DNA from: Tenrec ecaudatus
Taxonomy: Eukaryota > Chordata > Mammalia > Afrosoricida > Tenrecidae
Length of the DNA: 64,000 nucleotides
Direction of reading: 5' to 3'
Assembly (NCBI RefSeq): GCF_050624435.1
Contig: NC_134534.1
Location: 68,037,501-68,101,500 of the forward strand
A program made the position numbers and the translations under genes. The notes under the pieces were generated by a model. That model had not been told where the DNA came from. It worked only from the letters and a program-made list of their open reading frames with translations, and did no database searches. Shown in pieces: positions 23,136 to 53,090 of the stretch; position 1 is the stretch's first letter, and each line of letters begins with the position of its first letter.

Positions 23136-23451
23136 GAGAAAGAGAGAAAGGAGAAAAGGAGAAAGAGGGAAAGTCTATAAAAGCTTCTGTACTAAACAAC
23201 TTCAGCCCTTTGGACCTTAGCCTAGAATAAATGACCTCGGTAGCTCCAGGGCAAAATATCTGGGTGAATGTCAACTAACCTCAAAAGCAATTCTCTGGTA
23301 GACTAACGTGATGCCTGACATAGGAAGGGGGCAAGGTAGTGTGCTATTGTGAAGAGAGGGTGGAGCAACCAAACCCATAATAAGACTACATTCAATCATT
23401 TATTTTCAGTACCTATGTTTTTATATAAATCACTTATATATGCATATATAT

Positions 23452-24367
23452 ATGAAGGTGCCAAAAAACACCCTGAATTGCACAGGGAAGAGTGGAACTT
23501 TCATAGTTCACATTTTTCCCGCTAGGCAAACATCAAGCAATTTGCTCTGAGTTAGTGCACCCAGTGGCATCACCTGGGAAGTTTCTCTCTGGTCATAGTG
23601 ATTTTTTTTTTTATAAAAGAAGTTTCACACGAACCTCGTTTTTTGTGATGGTCGGTTTAAGAAAACAGTGTGTGGCTGTTAAATTTTATTTCCTGCTCAG
23701 GGAAAAATTCTGCAGAAACTGTTGTGATGTTGAACACAGCTTACAAGGACAGCGCTATGGGGAAAATGCATGGATATGAGTGGTTTTCCCATTTCAAAAA
23801 AGGTGAAATGTTGATTGATGACAAATCTCAGTCTGGAAATTTGTCAACTTCCCAAAAATGAAATTGTCGACTGAAAATGCATTTGGAGTTCATTACACCA
23901 GGTCAAGCTTTTTGTTTAGAGGTTCTGAAAAAATAGCATTACAGTGCGACAAAAAGGGCTGATTTGTGGCAGACAGTGGACTGCTTTTGCCACCAAGACA
24001 ATGTACCTGCTCAAGCAACCATCTCAGTGAGCCAGTTTGGGGCAAAACTCAGCATGTCTCTCTTGCCTCGTGAACCTTACTCACCTGACCTTGATCCATG
24101 CGACTTCTTTTTGTTTCCACGAATGAAGAGGGACATGAAAAGACAGTGATTTGAAGGCGTAGAATAAGTGAAAACGAGACAGGTGCTGTTAGCCATCCAA
24201 ACAGATGAGTTTGAAAACTGTTTCCAAGAATGGAATCGCAAATTTGACAATTGCATTAAGTGTAATACAGAGTACTTTGATGGTGATAAGGTTGTTTTGT
24301 AAGAAAATTTAAATATAGAGCTTTGGGAGAAGAAAATTCTGGTTTGGGGGAGTGTACCCCCTCATGT
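23452..24367 (+). mobile_element. Mariner (DD34D) transposon with internal deletion
   Basis: Carries mariner transposase pieces: the N-terminal HTH region (FSHFKKGEMLIDDKSQSGNL) and the C-terminal block YSPDLDPCDFFLFPRMKRDM with the final catalytic Asp. The right end reads gtaccccctcatg next to TA. It is about 380 bp shorter than the other two copies because the middle of the transposase is missing. Several stops make it dead. Confidence 0.9.
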
Positions 24368-25099
24368 ATGTGTGGATATATATGTGTGTGGGTGGGTGTG
24401 TATATAATTACATATAGATTATTAATACTAACATTTCCTTGGGCACTGAAGATTTTATGACTCAAGGATTCTGGCTTAAATAATGCCATAAGCTTAATAA
24501 TAATCTTACAAACCATTATTCCTAACTTCTTTTGCTGCCTTCACCCCTCAAACGTGTATATCCATACACACTTAACATGAAGGGTGTAGATATATAGTGG
24601 GACTCAACATAGAAGGATCATGTTCTCAAGGTTAGCTACAGATTCCCTCTCTCCAAGAAGAATTACTGCATCTTCCCCCTCTAAAAAGTAGTGCAGGGGC
24701 CATCATAGTGAGTTTCATGTACTCGGTATATTTACATAAAAGATGAACTGTTCAACTGACAGGTTGGCAGTTCAAAACTGCTCAGAGGTGCTGAAAGGCC
24801 TAGAGACCTTTACTAAATGGCAACCAAGGTTTGCTTTTCAATTATATAAACACTCTTTTATATAATATTTATTTCATCTTCTACAAAATATAAATTACAA
24901 ACATTGCAGTAAACAGTCTGCAATACTTTATCAGTTTCTGTAAATGTTTCCATATATAAAATTTTCAAGTAACATGTGCATTCCAAATGATTTTGAATTC
25001 ACAACTGTACCTAGCAGAATGCTAAGCACAGAGTGCTCAATATTTACTTATTACCTTCAAATACCTTTGAATGATTAAATATGTTGTATCCTTTAAGTT
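24368..25099. other. Intergenic DNA with AfroSINE fragment
   Basis: 24715-24835 carries gttggcagttcaaaactgct and other AfroSINE 5-prime traces. The rest is AT-rich and unassigned. Confidence 0.4.
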
Positions 25100-25114
25100 C
25101 AGTCTTCTTCTCGA

Positions 25115-25980
25115 AAGCTGATGGTGCCCGGCTATCAAAAGAGATAGTGTCTGGGGTCTTAAAGGCTTGAAGGTGAACAAGTGGCTCAGAAGCAAAAGAG
25201 CCTACATGGAAGAAGCACACCGGCCAGTGCGATCACGAGGTGCCAAAGGGACCAGGTATAAGGCATCATGCAAAAAAAAAAAAAAGATATATGTGTGTAT
25301 GTATATATATGTGTGTGTGTATGTATATGTATATATGTGTATATGTATGTGCAGAGTGGAGACCCAAGGCCCAAGTGTCGGCCAATGGAGAGCCCCTCAC
25401 AGAGGGGTTCAGGAGAGGAGATGGGTCAATTAGGGTGCGAGGTAGTACCGATGAAGAACACAGCTTTCCCCCAGATCCTGGATGCTTCCTCCCCCCAACT
25501 ACCATGTTCCGAATTCTACCTTGCAGGGCTGGATGGGGCAGAGGTTGTACAGTGGTACATATGAGGGCTGGAGGCACAGGGAATCTAGGGTGGATGATAT
25601 CTTCAGGACCAAGGGTGTGAGGGGCGATGCTGGGAGAGTGGAGGGTGAGTGGGTTGGAAAGGGGGAACTGATTACAAGGACCCACTTGTGACCTCCTTCC
25701 TGGGAGAGGGACGGCAGGGAACGGGGGGAAGGGAGACTCCAGATAGGGAAAGATATGACAAAATAATGATGTATATATTACAAAGGGCACATGAGGAGGG
25801 GGAAGCGGGGAGGGAGGGGGAAAAAAAGAGGACCTGATGCAAAGGGCTTAAGTGGAGAGCAAATGCTTTGAGAATGATTGGGGCAGGGAATGTATGGATG
25901 TGCTTTATACAATTGATGTATGTATATGTATGGATTGTGATAAGAGTTGTATGAGTCCCTAATAAAATGTAAAAAAAAAA
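25115..25980 (+). mobile_element. Afrotherian L1 3-prime end with exact target duplication
   Basis: The 15-bp ttcagtcttcttctc precedes (25100-25114) and follows (25981-25995) a copy running from gctgatggtgcccggctatc to cctaataaaatgtaaaaaa. A TG/TA-rich microsatellite expanded inside at 25284-25350. The 174-codon antisense ORF at 25266-25790 is a by-product of this copy. Confidence 0.92.
25284..25350. repeat. TG/TA-rich microsatellite inside the L1 tail
   Basis: Mixed tgtgtg/tatata run interrupting the L1 segment after the A run at 25269-25282; source of several tyrosine/valine/cysteine-rich false ORFs. Confidence 0.9.
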
Positions 25981-26241
25981 TTCAGTCTTCTTCTCAAGAG
26001 CTTTATAACAGTTTTATATTAAATATAAGATTATGTCAGTTTTTTACTTTGAATTATTATCATTTATTATTTGAAAAATTTATATTTTGAGTTTTTACTT
26101 ATTATTTAATAACTAATTGATTAAGGGTTGACCCAAGAATGAAAAAGAATTCAGTTGAGAAAGCATCATTATTCCCAGGAGTTGAGCCAAATCCAATTGT
26201 TTTCTCCATTGTCCAAGGGCTAAATTAACATTTTACTAAAA

Positions 26242-26431
26242 CAGTGGTTCCCAACCTATGGGTTGCGACACCTTTGGGGGTTGAACAACCCTTTCACAGG
26301 GGTCGCCCGATTCATAACAGTAGCAAAATGAGTTATGAAGTAGCAATGAAAATAATTGTATGGTTGGGGGCCACCACAACATAAGGAACTGTATGAAAGG
26401 GTCCCAGCATGAGGAAGGTTGAGAGCCACTG
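26242..26431. mobile_element. SPIN-like hAT MITE, 190 bp
   Basis: Ends CAGTGGTTCCCAACCTATGG and GGAAGGTTGAGAGCCACTG, with the shared SPIN interior (cacaggggtcgcccgattca, taacagtagcaaaatgagtt). Flanking 8-mers tactaaaa/cactagaa are an imperfect duplication. Confidence 0.87.
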
Positions 26432-26459
26432 CACTAGAAGGTAATAGGCATAAACCTAG

Positions 26460-26945
26460 GTGGTAGTTACATAATCAGTTGTCAGTTTGAGACTTATGCG
26501 TGAAGGGGTGGAGGTTAGCCTGTCAATCAGGTCACAGCTTGATGACCTCATGTAGAGGCAGTAAGGAGATAAATAGCTCCCTGCAGGCGAGATACATGCT
26601 CACTCCCTGCATGACATGCTTTCAGAAAATACACATGGAGCTACAAGAGAGACCTGGAGTTCAAGGAGCCACGTGGATATGCCTGCCAGCACTGAGATAC
26701 TTCCACTGCCACTGGTCTGTGATCTTCCTGCATTCAGTGTCATTCCAGGTGTTTCATGAGTCTGAAGAGGAATTTATACATTGATATTGAATATATGGGA
26801 TAATATCAGACTTAGACTTGATCTGGAGTAGGCTGGGATGTTTTCTCAATATTCAATTGCTCTTGTACATAAAGCTCTTTTGTAAAGACACATAAATATC
26901 TATGAATTTGTTTCTCCAGTCCACCCAGACTAACACAACCTATTA
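26460..26945 (+). mobile_element. LTR-like repeat (same family as 12.5 kb)
   Basis: ggtggaggttagcctgtcaa, gcttgatgacctcatgtaga, gacttgatctggagtaggct, gatgttttctcaatattcaa, tgtttctccagtccacccag to taacaca. Probable solo LTR of an ERVL/MaLR-like fossil. Confidence 0.6.
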
Positions 26946-27642
26946 ATATAATATTTTCTATTAATATAATATTTGCTTACAACTATTTTAGTACAAATAA
27001 AATTAATAGTATTCTTATGCATTCATTCACAAAAGCTGAAAAATAAGAAAATAATGAATTTTTAAAATAATCTTCTCAAATATGTACTAGTTCCCTTTCA
27101 TGCTTAGTGAATCGGTGGAGTGGCAGAAAAGGAGCATACCAGGTACACTGTAAGAATTTGTTTTCCTCCCTTGTCCTTCCTTTCCCTTTTCTTCTACTCA
27201 ACTTGTCCCCCAACTCAAAATGTGTTCACTGAATCAAGACAATGGAGGCAAGCACACAGGATACTCTGATCTTCTCTTGCATTTTCAGTTCTCCACAAGA
27301 GGAACTTCCATTTGGGATCAGGCACAATGGAGAAGTTGGAAAGGAACTTTTTGTCAGCTTTTTAATTATGAGTCCCAGACCATGTCTTCCAATTCATGCT
27401 CAAAGTGACAGCCCTATAAGGTAATAGGCAAGCATCTGAACACGCAAGGTCTTCAAAACCAAATGAGAAATTTATTTAAATAATAAATATTATTACACCC
27501 TATCTCTCACATTTATAATTAGTGTACTAGAAATGATCCCAAATTAGAGAAGGCAAACCCAACAGATGAAACAAACACACAATTTTGTCTTTAATAATCA
27601 ATGAAACACAATTTTTTAAAAGCATTTTATAAAAAGAATAGC
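26946..27642. other. DNA just downstream of the XKR9 stop
   Basis: AT-rich; likely XKR9 3-prime UTR near 27470-27642 and flank beyond. No other gene seen. Confidence 0.4.
27471..27476 (-). terminator. Candidate polyadenylation signal for XKR9
   Basis: The minus strand reads AATAAA about 170 nt past the XKR9 stop, in AT-rich DNA; an ATTAAA at 27590-27595 is an alternative. Neither is proven, and mammalian 3-prime UTRs can run much further. Confidence 0.3.
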
Positions 27643-46419
<18,777 letters not shown>

Positions 46420-46657
46420 CAGGGGTGTCAAACTGGTGGCCCCAGGGCCACATGTGGCCCCCAAGGTAATATGTTTGTGGCCCACAATGTTCTGAAATAA
46501 AATGAAAATAGAAAAAAATGTTATGAAGAAAATAGCACTTAAGGGAAATCAAGGCAATACCGCACAACACAATTCCCTCATTACATTTTTGTTTGTTTTC
46601 CGGTTTTGGGTTTTTTTTTTCCCTCATTAGATTTTGACACCAGTTTTGACACCCCTG
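46420..46657. mobile_element. Non-SPIN hAT MITE, 238 bp
   Basis: Inverted ends CAGGGGTGTCAAACTGGTGG and CAGTTTTGACACCCCTG, with 8-bp duplication atctctag/atctatag. No transposase sequence remains. The ends are hAT-like but differ from SPIN, so this is a second hAT family. It lies upstream of XKR9 coding exon 1. Confidence 0.85.
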
Positions 46658-46744
46658 ATCTATAGTATCAAACAATTTGGAAACAACAACCTAAATGTGA
46701 CAACATGAGAAAATGGTAAGTAATAAAGTACAACAAAACTACTA

Positions 46745-46990
46745 AAATATATTTGACGGTGCCTGACTACCACTACCAGATATCCAATCAGGATCACAAA
46801 AAACAGAACATGATAGAGAGGGAGGAAGATGTGGAATAGAACGTCATATTCTCAAAGAACCCAGATTTTCTGGGCACTACAAGAATGCAGGTGTCCTCAA
46901 TACTATTACCAAAATATTCTTTAAATTTTGAATTAGAAGCTAGATCTTGAACTTTGGACTAAATAGCAGGTTAACTAAAAAAGTATTGTG
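46745..46990 (+). mobile_element. Older afrotherian L1 3-prime UTR fragment
   Basis: gacggtgcctgactaccact, caggatcacaaaaaacagaa and ggaagatgtggaatagaacg resemble an older L1 3-prime end known to me from elephant-type sequence; tail lost. Confidence 0.5.
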
Positions 46991-47800
46991 AAGGAAAATA
47001 ACTATATAAGACCAAAGGAACAACAATTACTCGGAATAATAGGTGGCAAAGTTAGAAGGCAATAAATTGAAGTTAATAGGAATGGAACTACTAGAATGAA
47101 AATAATGGAAACTCTGACCACCTGCTAGTGGCTCTCTCTCAGGATGATGTGTCCTGGAGTCATCTCTGTCCCTTTTAAGACTTAGTAAATGTTCTCTCTT
47201 TAAACTCTATTTGGGAGCGGGGTCCTTTTGTACCCTAAAACAAGTGGAATGCTTGGAAAACGGGATTTCAAAGCTTTCCTGGTGGGATCTCTGGAGGGTC
47301 CAGGGAAACTGGCACCAGAACAAAAAAGGGGGGGACCTAACTTCACATTTCCAAGGACACTGGAAGACTCCAAAAGGGTAAACTCTATTGGAATTACAAA
47401 CCCGTGTCTCAGGGCTTTCAGAAATGATATTAGATCTTATTAAGTCTTGCTATGTGTTTTCTCAGCTGTGAATGGTTCATTCTCTGTCCTGTTTTCCTTT
47501 AATACCCAGGTCTTATATGACTCAGATTTTTCCAAAAATTGGCGTTGGCTTTTAACAGAGGTAATTACTAAGTTTTGAGGGGATCTCTGATCTCATGCTG
47601 TTTTGCACATTCAAGGCAGAGTGCAAAAAAAAAAATATGTGTATATGTAAGACTTCTAAAAGGAGTTCTAATAGTCCAGTGAGCTCTGTTCATGACCCAG
47701 AATAAACCTGAAAAACAGTGCTCTACTTTGAAATGTTTGTGTCTGAATTAGGGCATTTAAATGAAGTAGCTCTACTTTTCAAAGATCAATGGGGCACTGT
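46991..47800. other. Unassigned DNA upstream of XKR9
   Basis: Contains gaaactggcaccagaacaaa near 47309 and cttttgtaccctaaaac near 47225, phrases that partly recur at 48.10 and 48.52 kb. Possibly a decayed repeat; no gene. Confidence 0.3.
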
Positions 47801-47804
47801 AATA

Positions 47805-47955
47805 AACTGACGCTTTGGAGCTGTTAAACACAAAGTTAGCAGTTCATATTTGCCAGCCTCTCTGCAGGAGCAAGATGAATCTTTCTACTTCTATAACAAT
47901 TCATAGACTTGGAAACCCTGCGGTAGAGCTTAAATTCTGAGCACTCTGGTTTAGA
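47805..47955 (+). mobile_element. AfroSINE fragment
   Basis: gctttggagctgttaaacac, gttagcagttcatatttgcc, tcatagacttggaaaccctg. Confidence 0.7.
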
Positions 47956-48524
47956 GGCACAGCCCAAAATCCATTTGGAGGGTCCCCAAATAGATTAAGC
48001 CTCCACTGAATTCTTTCAGGAGATGTAGATGTCTTGCACTTAGGCAGAGGACATTGGAAAGTAGATTAACTCCACCCTTCCCCAACCAGCCCAGAAACTT
48101 GGCACCAGAAAAAGAAAAAAAGGGAGAGGGGGTAGGGGGGCAGTCTGGCCTGGGTATGTCCTTGATGGAGGTCACCATACTGGGGACAGTACAAGGAGTC
48201 GCATCATCATGAGTCATGTTTTATCAGTCATGCTCCAACTGCCTTGGTCAGTGGGCCCTGGACCTATCTTGTAAGCCTGACTATGTCATAATGTACGTGT
48301 CCCAATCATGATCCCATCCTGCTTCGGTAGTCTCACCTGTAACTGTGATTGCCCCCCTTTGTTCCATGCCCTGTTTATCCAGCTTCTCAGCTGTGACTGC
48401 TTGGATGGCATTTTGTCCTCATGTTAATGGTCTCCCTCATCTAGACGATGTCTGTGTCTTTGTCATTGCCAGTGGTTTAAACCGTGGTCTCCTTAAAATA
48501 TTTGAGTTTTGGTTTCTTTTGTAC
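47956..48524. other. Unassigned DNA upstream of XKR9
   Basis: GC-moderate; no exon or repeat named. See the shared phrases noted for 46991-47800. Confidence 0.3.
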
Positions 48525-48610
48525 CCTAAAACAACCCACAGAGGCAGTTCTACTTCGACTTTCAGGGTCACTATGTATTGGAATTGACTTGAAGGCAGTG
48601 AGTTTGGGAA
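48525..48610 (+). mobile_element. AfroSINE 3-prime fragment
   Basis: cacagaggcagttctacttc, cagggtcactatgtattgga and ttgacttgaaggcagtgagt; directly before a mariner. Confidence 0.78.
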
Positions 48611-48612
48611 TG

Positions 48613-49906
48613 CATACAAGGGGGTACTCCCTCTCCCCCAAACCCCCGCAAAAAAAAAAAAAAAAGGAAACAAGCGCTGCTGGGCAGGGTTTTTTTCTGT
48701 AGTATGTATTTTCCCCACTAGGCAAGCATCCAGCAACTCGCTCTGTTAGCGTACCCAGTGGCGTTTCCTTGGAAGTTTCTCTCAGGTCGCAATGAATTAT
48801 TTCATAAAAGCAATTTCGCTCAAACCTCGTTTTTGTGATGGCCAATTTAAGAGAACAGCATGCGGCTGTGAAATTTTGTTTCCTACTTGGGAAAAATGCT
48901 GCAGAAACTGTTGTGATGTTGAGCACAGCTTACAAGGACAGCGCTGTGGGAAAAACTCAAGTGTACAGTGGTTTTCTCATTTCAAAAAAGGTGAAATGTC
49001 AGTTTACAGCACACCTCATTCTGGACATCTGTCAACTTCCCGAACAGATGAAAATGTCGACAAAATTTGTGTGCTTATGATTGAAAACTCACATTTGACC
49101 ACTGAAGAAAGAGGGAAATTTTCTGGACTATCTTAGAGATCGGTTTAGCGAGTTTTAATGGAAGATTTGGAAATGAGAAGAGTCGCAGAGAAATCTGTGC
49201 CTCAGGCTCTGACTGACCAGGAAAGAGCATTGGGTGGAAACATGCTGTGCTTTGAAAGGACAGCTCCAAAGCGACCCAGACTTTTTTTTCCAGTCATTAC
49301 TGGTGAGGAGAAATGGTGCTATTCTTATGACCACAAATGCAGGCGTCAATCAAGCCAGGGGAAGACACCATTGTTACCTTGCCCATCAAAAGCTCATCAA
49401 GTGAAAATCACAGATTAAGACAATGCTCATTTGTTTTTTTCATGTGAGGAGAATAGTACATTTGGAGTTCATTCCACCAGGTCAGGCTGCTATTCAAGCT
49501 TTCTATTTAGATTCTGGAGAGATTGCGCAACAGTGGGCTACCCAAAAAAAAGCCTGGTTTGTTGCAGACAGGGGACTGCTTTTGCCACCACAAAAATGCA
49601 ACTGCTCCCCAAGCACCTGATTCATCTGACCTTGCTCCGTGCAACTTCTTTTTGTTTCCACAAATGATGAGGACAGTGATTTAAAGATGTAGAAGAGGTG
49701 AAGAAAAAAAATGAGGGAGGTGTCAGCCATCCAAACAGACGAGTTTCAAAAATGTTTCCAAGAATGGAATCACAGATTTGAATAATTTTTTCAAATTTGA
49801 CAAATTTATTAAGGATAATGAAGAGTACTTTGAAGGTGACAAGGTTGTTTTGTAAAAAAATTAAATATATAGCTTTGAAAAAAATACAGATTTTGTGGGG
49901 TACCCC
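48613..49906 (+). mobile_element. Mariner transposon, near full length
   Basis: Ends caagggggtactccctc and ggggtaccccctcatg, at TA. Transposase fragments in order: KFCFLLGKNAAETVVMLSTA (HTH), ENSHLTTEERGKFSGLS, VITGEEKWCYSYD (first catalytic position, GDE reads GEE), MLICFFHVRRIVHLEFIPPG. The copy is inactivated by stops and frameshifts. It immediately follows an AfroSINE 3-prime end. Confidence 0.9.
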
Positions 49907-49909
49907 CTC

Positions 49910-50925
49910 ATGTGTATATATAACATTATCATAATTATTATTATGAATGTACCATATAATTGTTTGTGATTATCAGGATATATGTGCACATTGGGGATGG
50001 TTTCGCCCAAGAGTAGAGGCAGTTTGTGTAACAGTTCTCCTGTTTGATACAAATTAGAATGCCTTTTCTCTACTCATGCAGCAGAAATTACATTCCATTA
50101 ACCAGGCTCCTTGAGTGTATTAGTGGCCACCTGAAAGAACATTTTCCAGGAACTATAAAATGGGTTAGCCTACCTGAATCATTTAAAATTATGTAGCTAC
50201 TTTTGAATGTTTGTGCTGTTTTTAAAATGTTGTATACTTGTTAGTCTCCATAACAGGAAATATCAGGAGGGAAAATTCCAGCAGTGAGTGTGAAATTATA
50301 GATGGTTAGACATTGGGTGTTTGACTATCACACAAAATGGTGCCTCTCTTGGCTAAAAGCTATGCCTGTGGTTGCAATAGAAATGGCAGACAGGGGGCCC
50401 TGGATTGTTTCTTCAACCTTAAGAGCAATCTCTGAGAGTTACATTTTGTCCCCTTCCATTCACAGACTGCCCTTTTTTAATTTATTAGATACCCCCCTTT
50501 AAAGAGTACACTATTGAAAACTTACTGATTTTTGATAAAACAAGGGAGGGGGTGTTTACCTCTGGATGGTGTTATAAATTAGAAAAACTATATGTGTATA
50601 TGTTTTTCTTTAAGAACTGCTTGGAATTTATAACACATACGCTTGTGAATTAAATTGCTTTAATATGAAGAATTAATTAAATAGTTCATTTGACAGGTTT
50701 TTGTAGATCTCTATCAATCTTAGAATCTAGGCGTTTACAAGTGACTTGAGTGAAATGTTACAGAATGTTTCAGCAAAAACAAAATAAAAAAATAAGAGCG
50801 AGAGAGATTTTGAAAGAATAAAAAACCAGACAAACTAGTTTTTCCACTTTGCTCAACTGGAGCTTCTTCAGCGATGCATGTGTCCAGAGTCCATTTTAGT
50901 TAATTCGAAGTAGAAGCAGTCAAGT
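49910..50925. other. Unassigned intronic/upstream DNA
   Basis: No repeat recognised; ordinary AT-rich non-coding sequence. Confidence 0.35.
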
Positions 50926-50929
50926 GGCA

Positions 50930-51100
50930 CGGTGAGTCAGCTGCTGGGCTGCTGACCCAAACATGGCCACTCAAGCCAACTGACCACCAGCCAAGTGACC
51001 ACCAGCCAACTGACCACCAGCTGGCTTCCACTGACTCTTTCTACCTCAGAAACCCTATAAAGAAGTTTCTGTGAGTGAAACCAACACAATAACCACATCA
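50930..51100 (+). mobile_element. AfroSINE with internal 15-bp repeats
   Basis: agtggcacggtgagtcagct at the head and cagaaaccctataaagaagt near the end. Between them the phrase caactgaccaccagc repeats about three times (50978-51022), a local expansion. Confidence 0.7.
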
Positions 51101-52904
51101 TTTAAGTCAAAATGTAGTTATTTTAAAGAATCTAAGAAAGTGAAATTTATATAAAAATAACTAAGGGAAAACTTAAAAATAACTAAACTTAATTTCAGCA
51201 GTGTGGTACATAAATAACTTTAAGATTGTTAAAGAAATTTGCTGTTATTGAGATTTTTTTTGTAATTAAAAGCTCACTTAAAAAACAGATCTATATTCAA
51301 GTTTGCTAAATAATGTGCTCATTTTAAAAATATTTTTTATTTTTTCTTAATTTTAAAGGGTTATTATGAGATACACAAAAACAATGGTTAGAGAACTCAG
51401 TTGTGATTAAATTATTTTATACAACAAAGAATTGACCTATCTGACAGGAAGCTTAATTAAAGTGTTGTCAGGGGTAGGGCATGTTGTTTGTGTGTTTTTT
51501 TGGCAGAGGGTCATATTAAATTTAAACAGTATTAACAAAGAATTAGGTTTCTTGCCATTGGGAAAAAAATTTCATTATCAGTTTCAAAATCTAATTCATT
51601 CTTTGAAAATTCTGGCTTCCAGGTGAAGATTGGATTGGATTCACCAAACCACATGGTCTTGCGAAAAGGCTCATGCTCCCAAATTTCTCAGCTCACTCTT
51701 GGCAAGTCAAAAACTCATGGGAAGTCATGGAACCTAAACTTTCTTCCTATTTTGTAGTTAGCCTAACAAGTGCCATGTTTCCTTTGTTCCACTTGCATGG
51801 AATTGATTTTTCATGACTTTTTATATTGCTCTGGGACAGAAAATGGTGTCCGATCATTTGGCTTGGAGGTGCCAGCTAAGAAGATTATTCCCCCTGTAGC
51901 CTCATTAAGACATCCCAGGATTGTTCAAGAATTATAAATGTTACTCTTATTGCTTTATCTGATTTCTTTCATAGAGATTTATATCTTGTGATTATCATTT
52001 TTACTTAATTAGCAATAATATTGTTTTGAGTGCTAGAGTGTACCTTTTAAATCTGCCCACCCATTTACTTACTGGTGTAATTAAGGTTTGCCTTTTAACT
52101 CAAAGCCCTTTCAAATAGATATGTCTTCCTTGATCTAAAAAAAAATGTGTGTGTCATATTCAATTAGCAATATTAGCATTTTGAACTGGGAAACCCAAGT
52201 GTAAAAATTAAGTGTATCCTGGGCCGCTAAATGAAGAACTGAGTTAAAGGTTTTAAAACAGCCTGAAAAGCTAGAAAGAAAACAGAATGGTAAGTTTTTG
52301 TATTTTATTTTTTTAATAGGGAAAAAGAAAGTTTTGTCTCAAAGCAGAATATTTGGGTGTTCCAGGAGGCAAAAAAAGAGTGAAGGCTAACTTGAAGATG
52401 TGCAGTGAGTTGTAGAAAGGTTGGGAGGAAACCTTACCAGCTTTATGTAGAAGATAGGAAAAAGCTATCAATACTTAATACTATTAAAAATAGGATTGTG
52501 ACCAGAGTCTTACATAAAGTAGGCCTAAAGCCCCACATTATGGCTAATTTGTAACACTGGTCAGTTCAAATAAACATCAGTTATCATATTAACTACATTT
52601 GGCCGGTGGCAGTAAAGTCAAGAAAAGATTGCAAATAGATCATTCCCTATAATTTCTCAACTGTACAGCTGACAAACAGGGACACAAGGCTCAGTGGCTT
52701 AGGTTGGAGTGTAATCTGAAACTTTTAAGTACTGTATTTTAAATTTTTTGTTGGTGGTTGAATGTTCCTTCTGAAAGTAAATTAACCTTTTTTGGCTTTT
52801 CATTGGTTAAGGGACTTCCAATGAAGTTTTGCCATCTACAGAAAAGCTTTTGCGTTACTTATCTGCATAAACATTGGATAAAACATTAACAACAGAAAAA
52901 CAAT
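51101..52904. other. Long unassigned stretch upstream of XKR9
   Basis: About 1.8 kb with no repeat I can name; AT-rich with several T and A runs. It may be old unique intron of XKR9. Confidence 0.35.
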
Positions 52905-53090
52905 GGACTGCATCGGACTTATAAAACGGACTAATATCAGCATTTCAAACCAACCAGCCACTCCAAGGGAGAAATATTAAGTTATCTATTCCTACAAAGA
53001 TTTACAGCTTTGGAAACACAGGAGAATTTTACTCTGTTCTGTAGGGTCGCTATGAGTTAAAACAACTCAACGGTGGTGGGTTGGGAAGTG
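52905..53090 (+). mobile_element. AfroSINE
   Basis: ctacaaagatttacagcttt, tgttctgtagggtcgctatg and aacaactcaacggtggtggg; among the best-preserved 3-prime ends. Confidence 0.87.

Noticed and set aside
25266-25790. 174-codon antisense ORF with YTHIYIYIHTHIY-like run
   Set aside because: It is the complement of an L1 3-prime UTR plus a TG/TA microsatellite; no protein family features.
47200-48530. Possible retroviral leader, from two gaaact(t)ggcaccagaa phrases and a shared cttttgtaccctaaaac
   Set aside because: No LTR boundaries, no gag/pol/env similarity and no target duplication could be seen; left unassigned.
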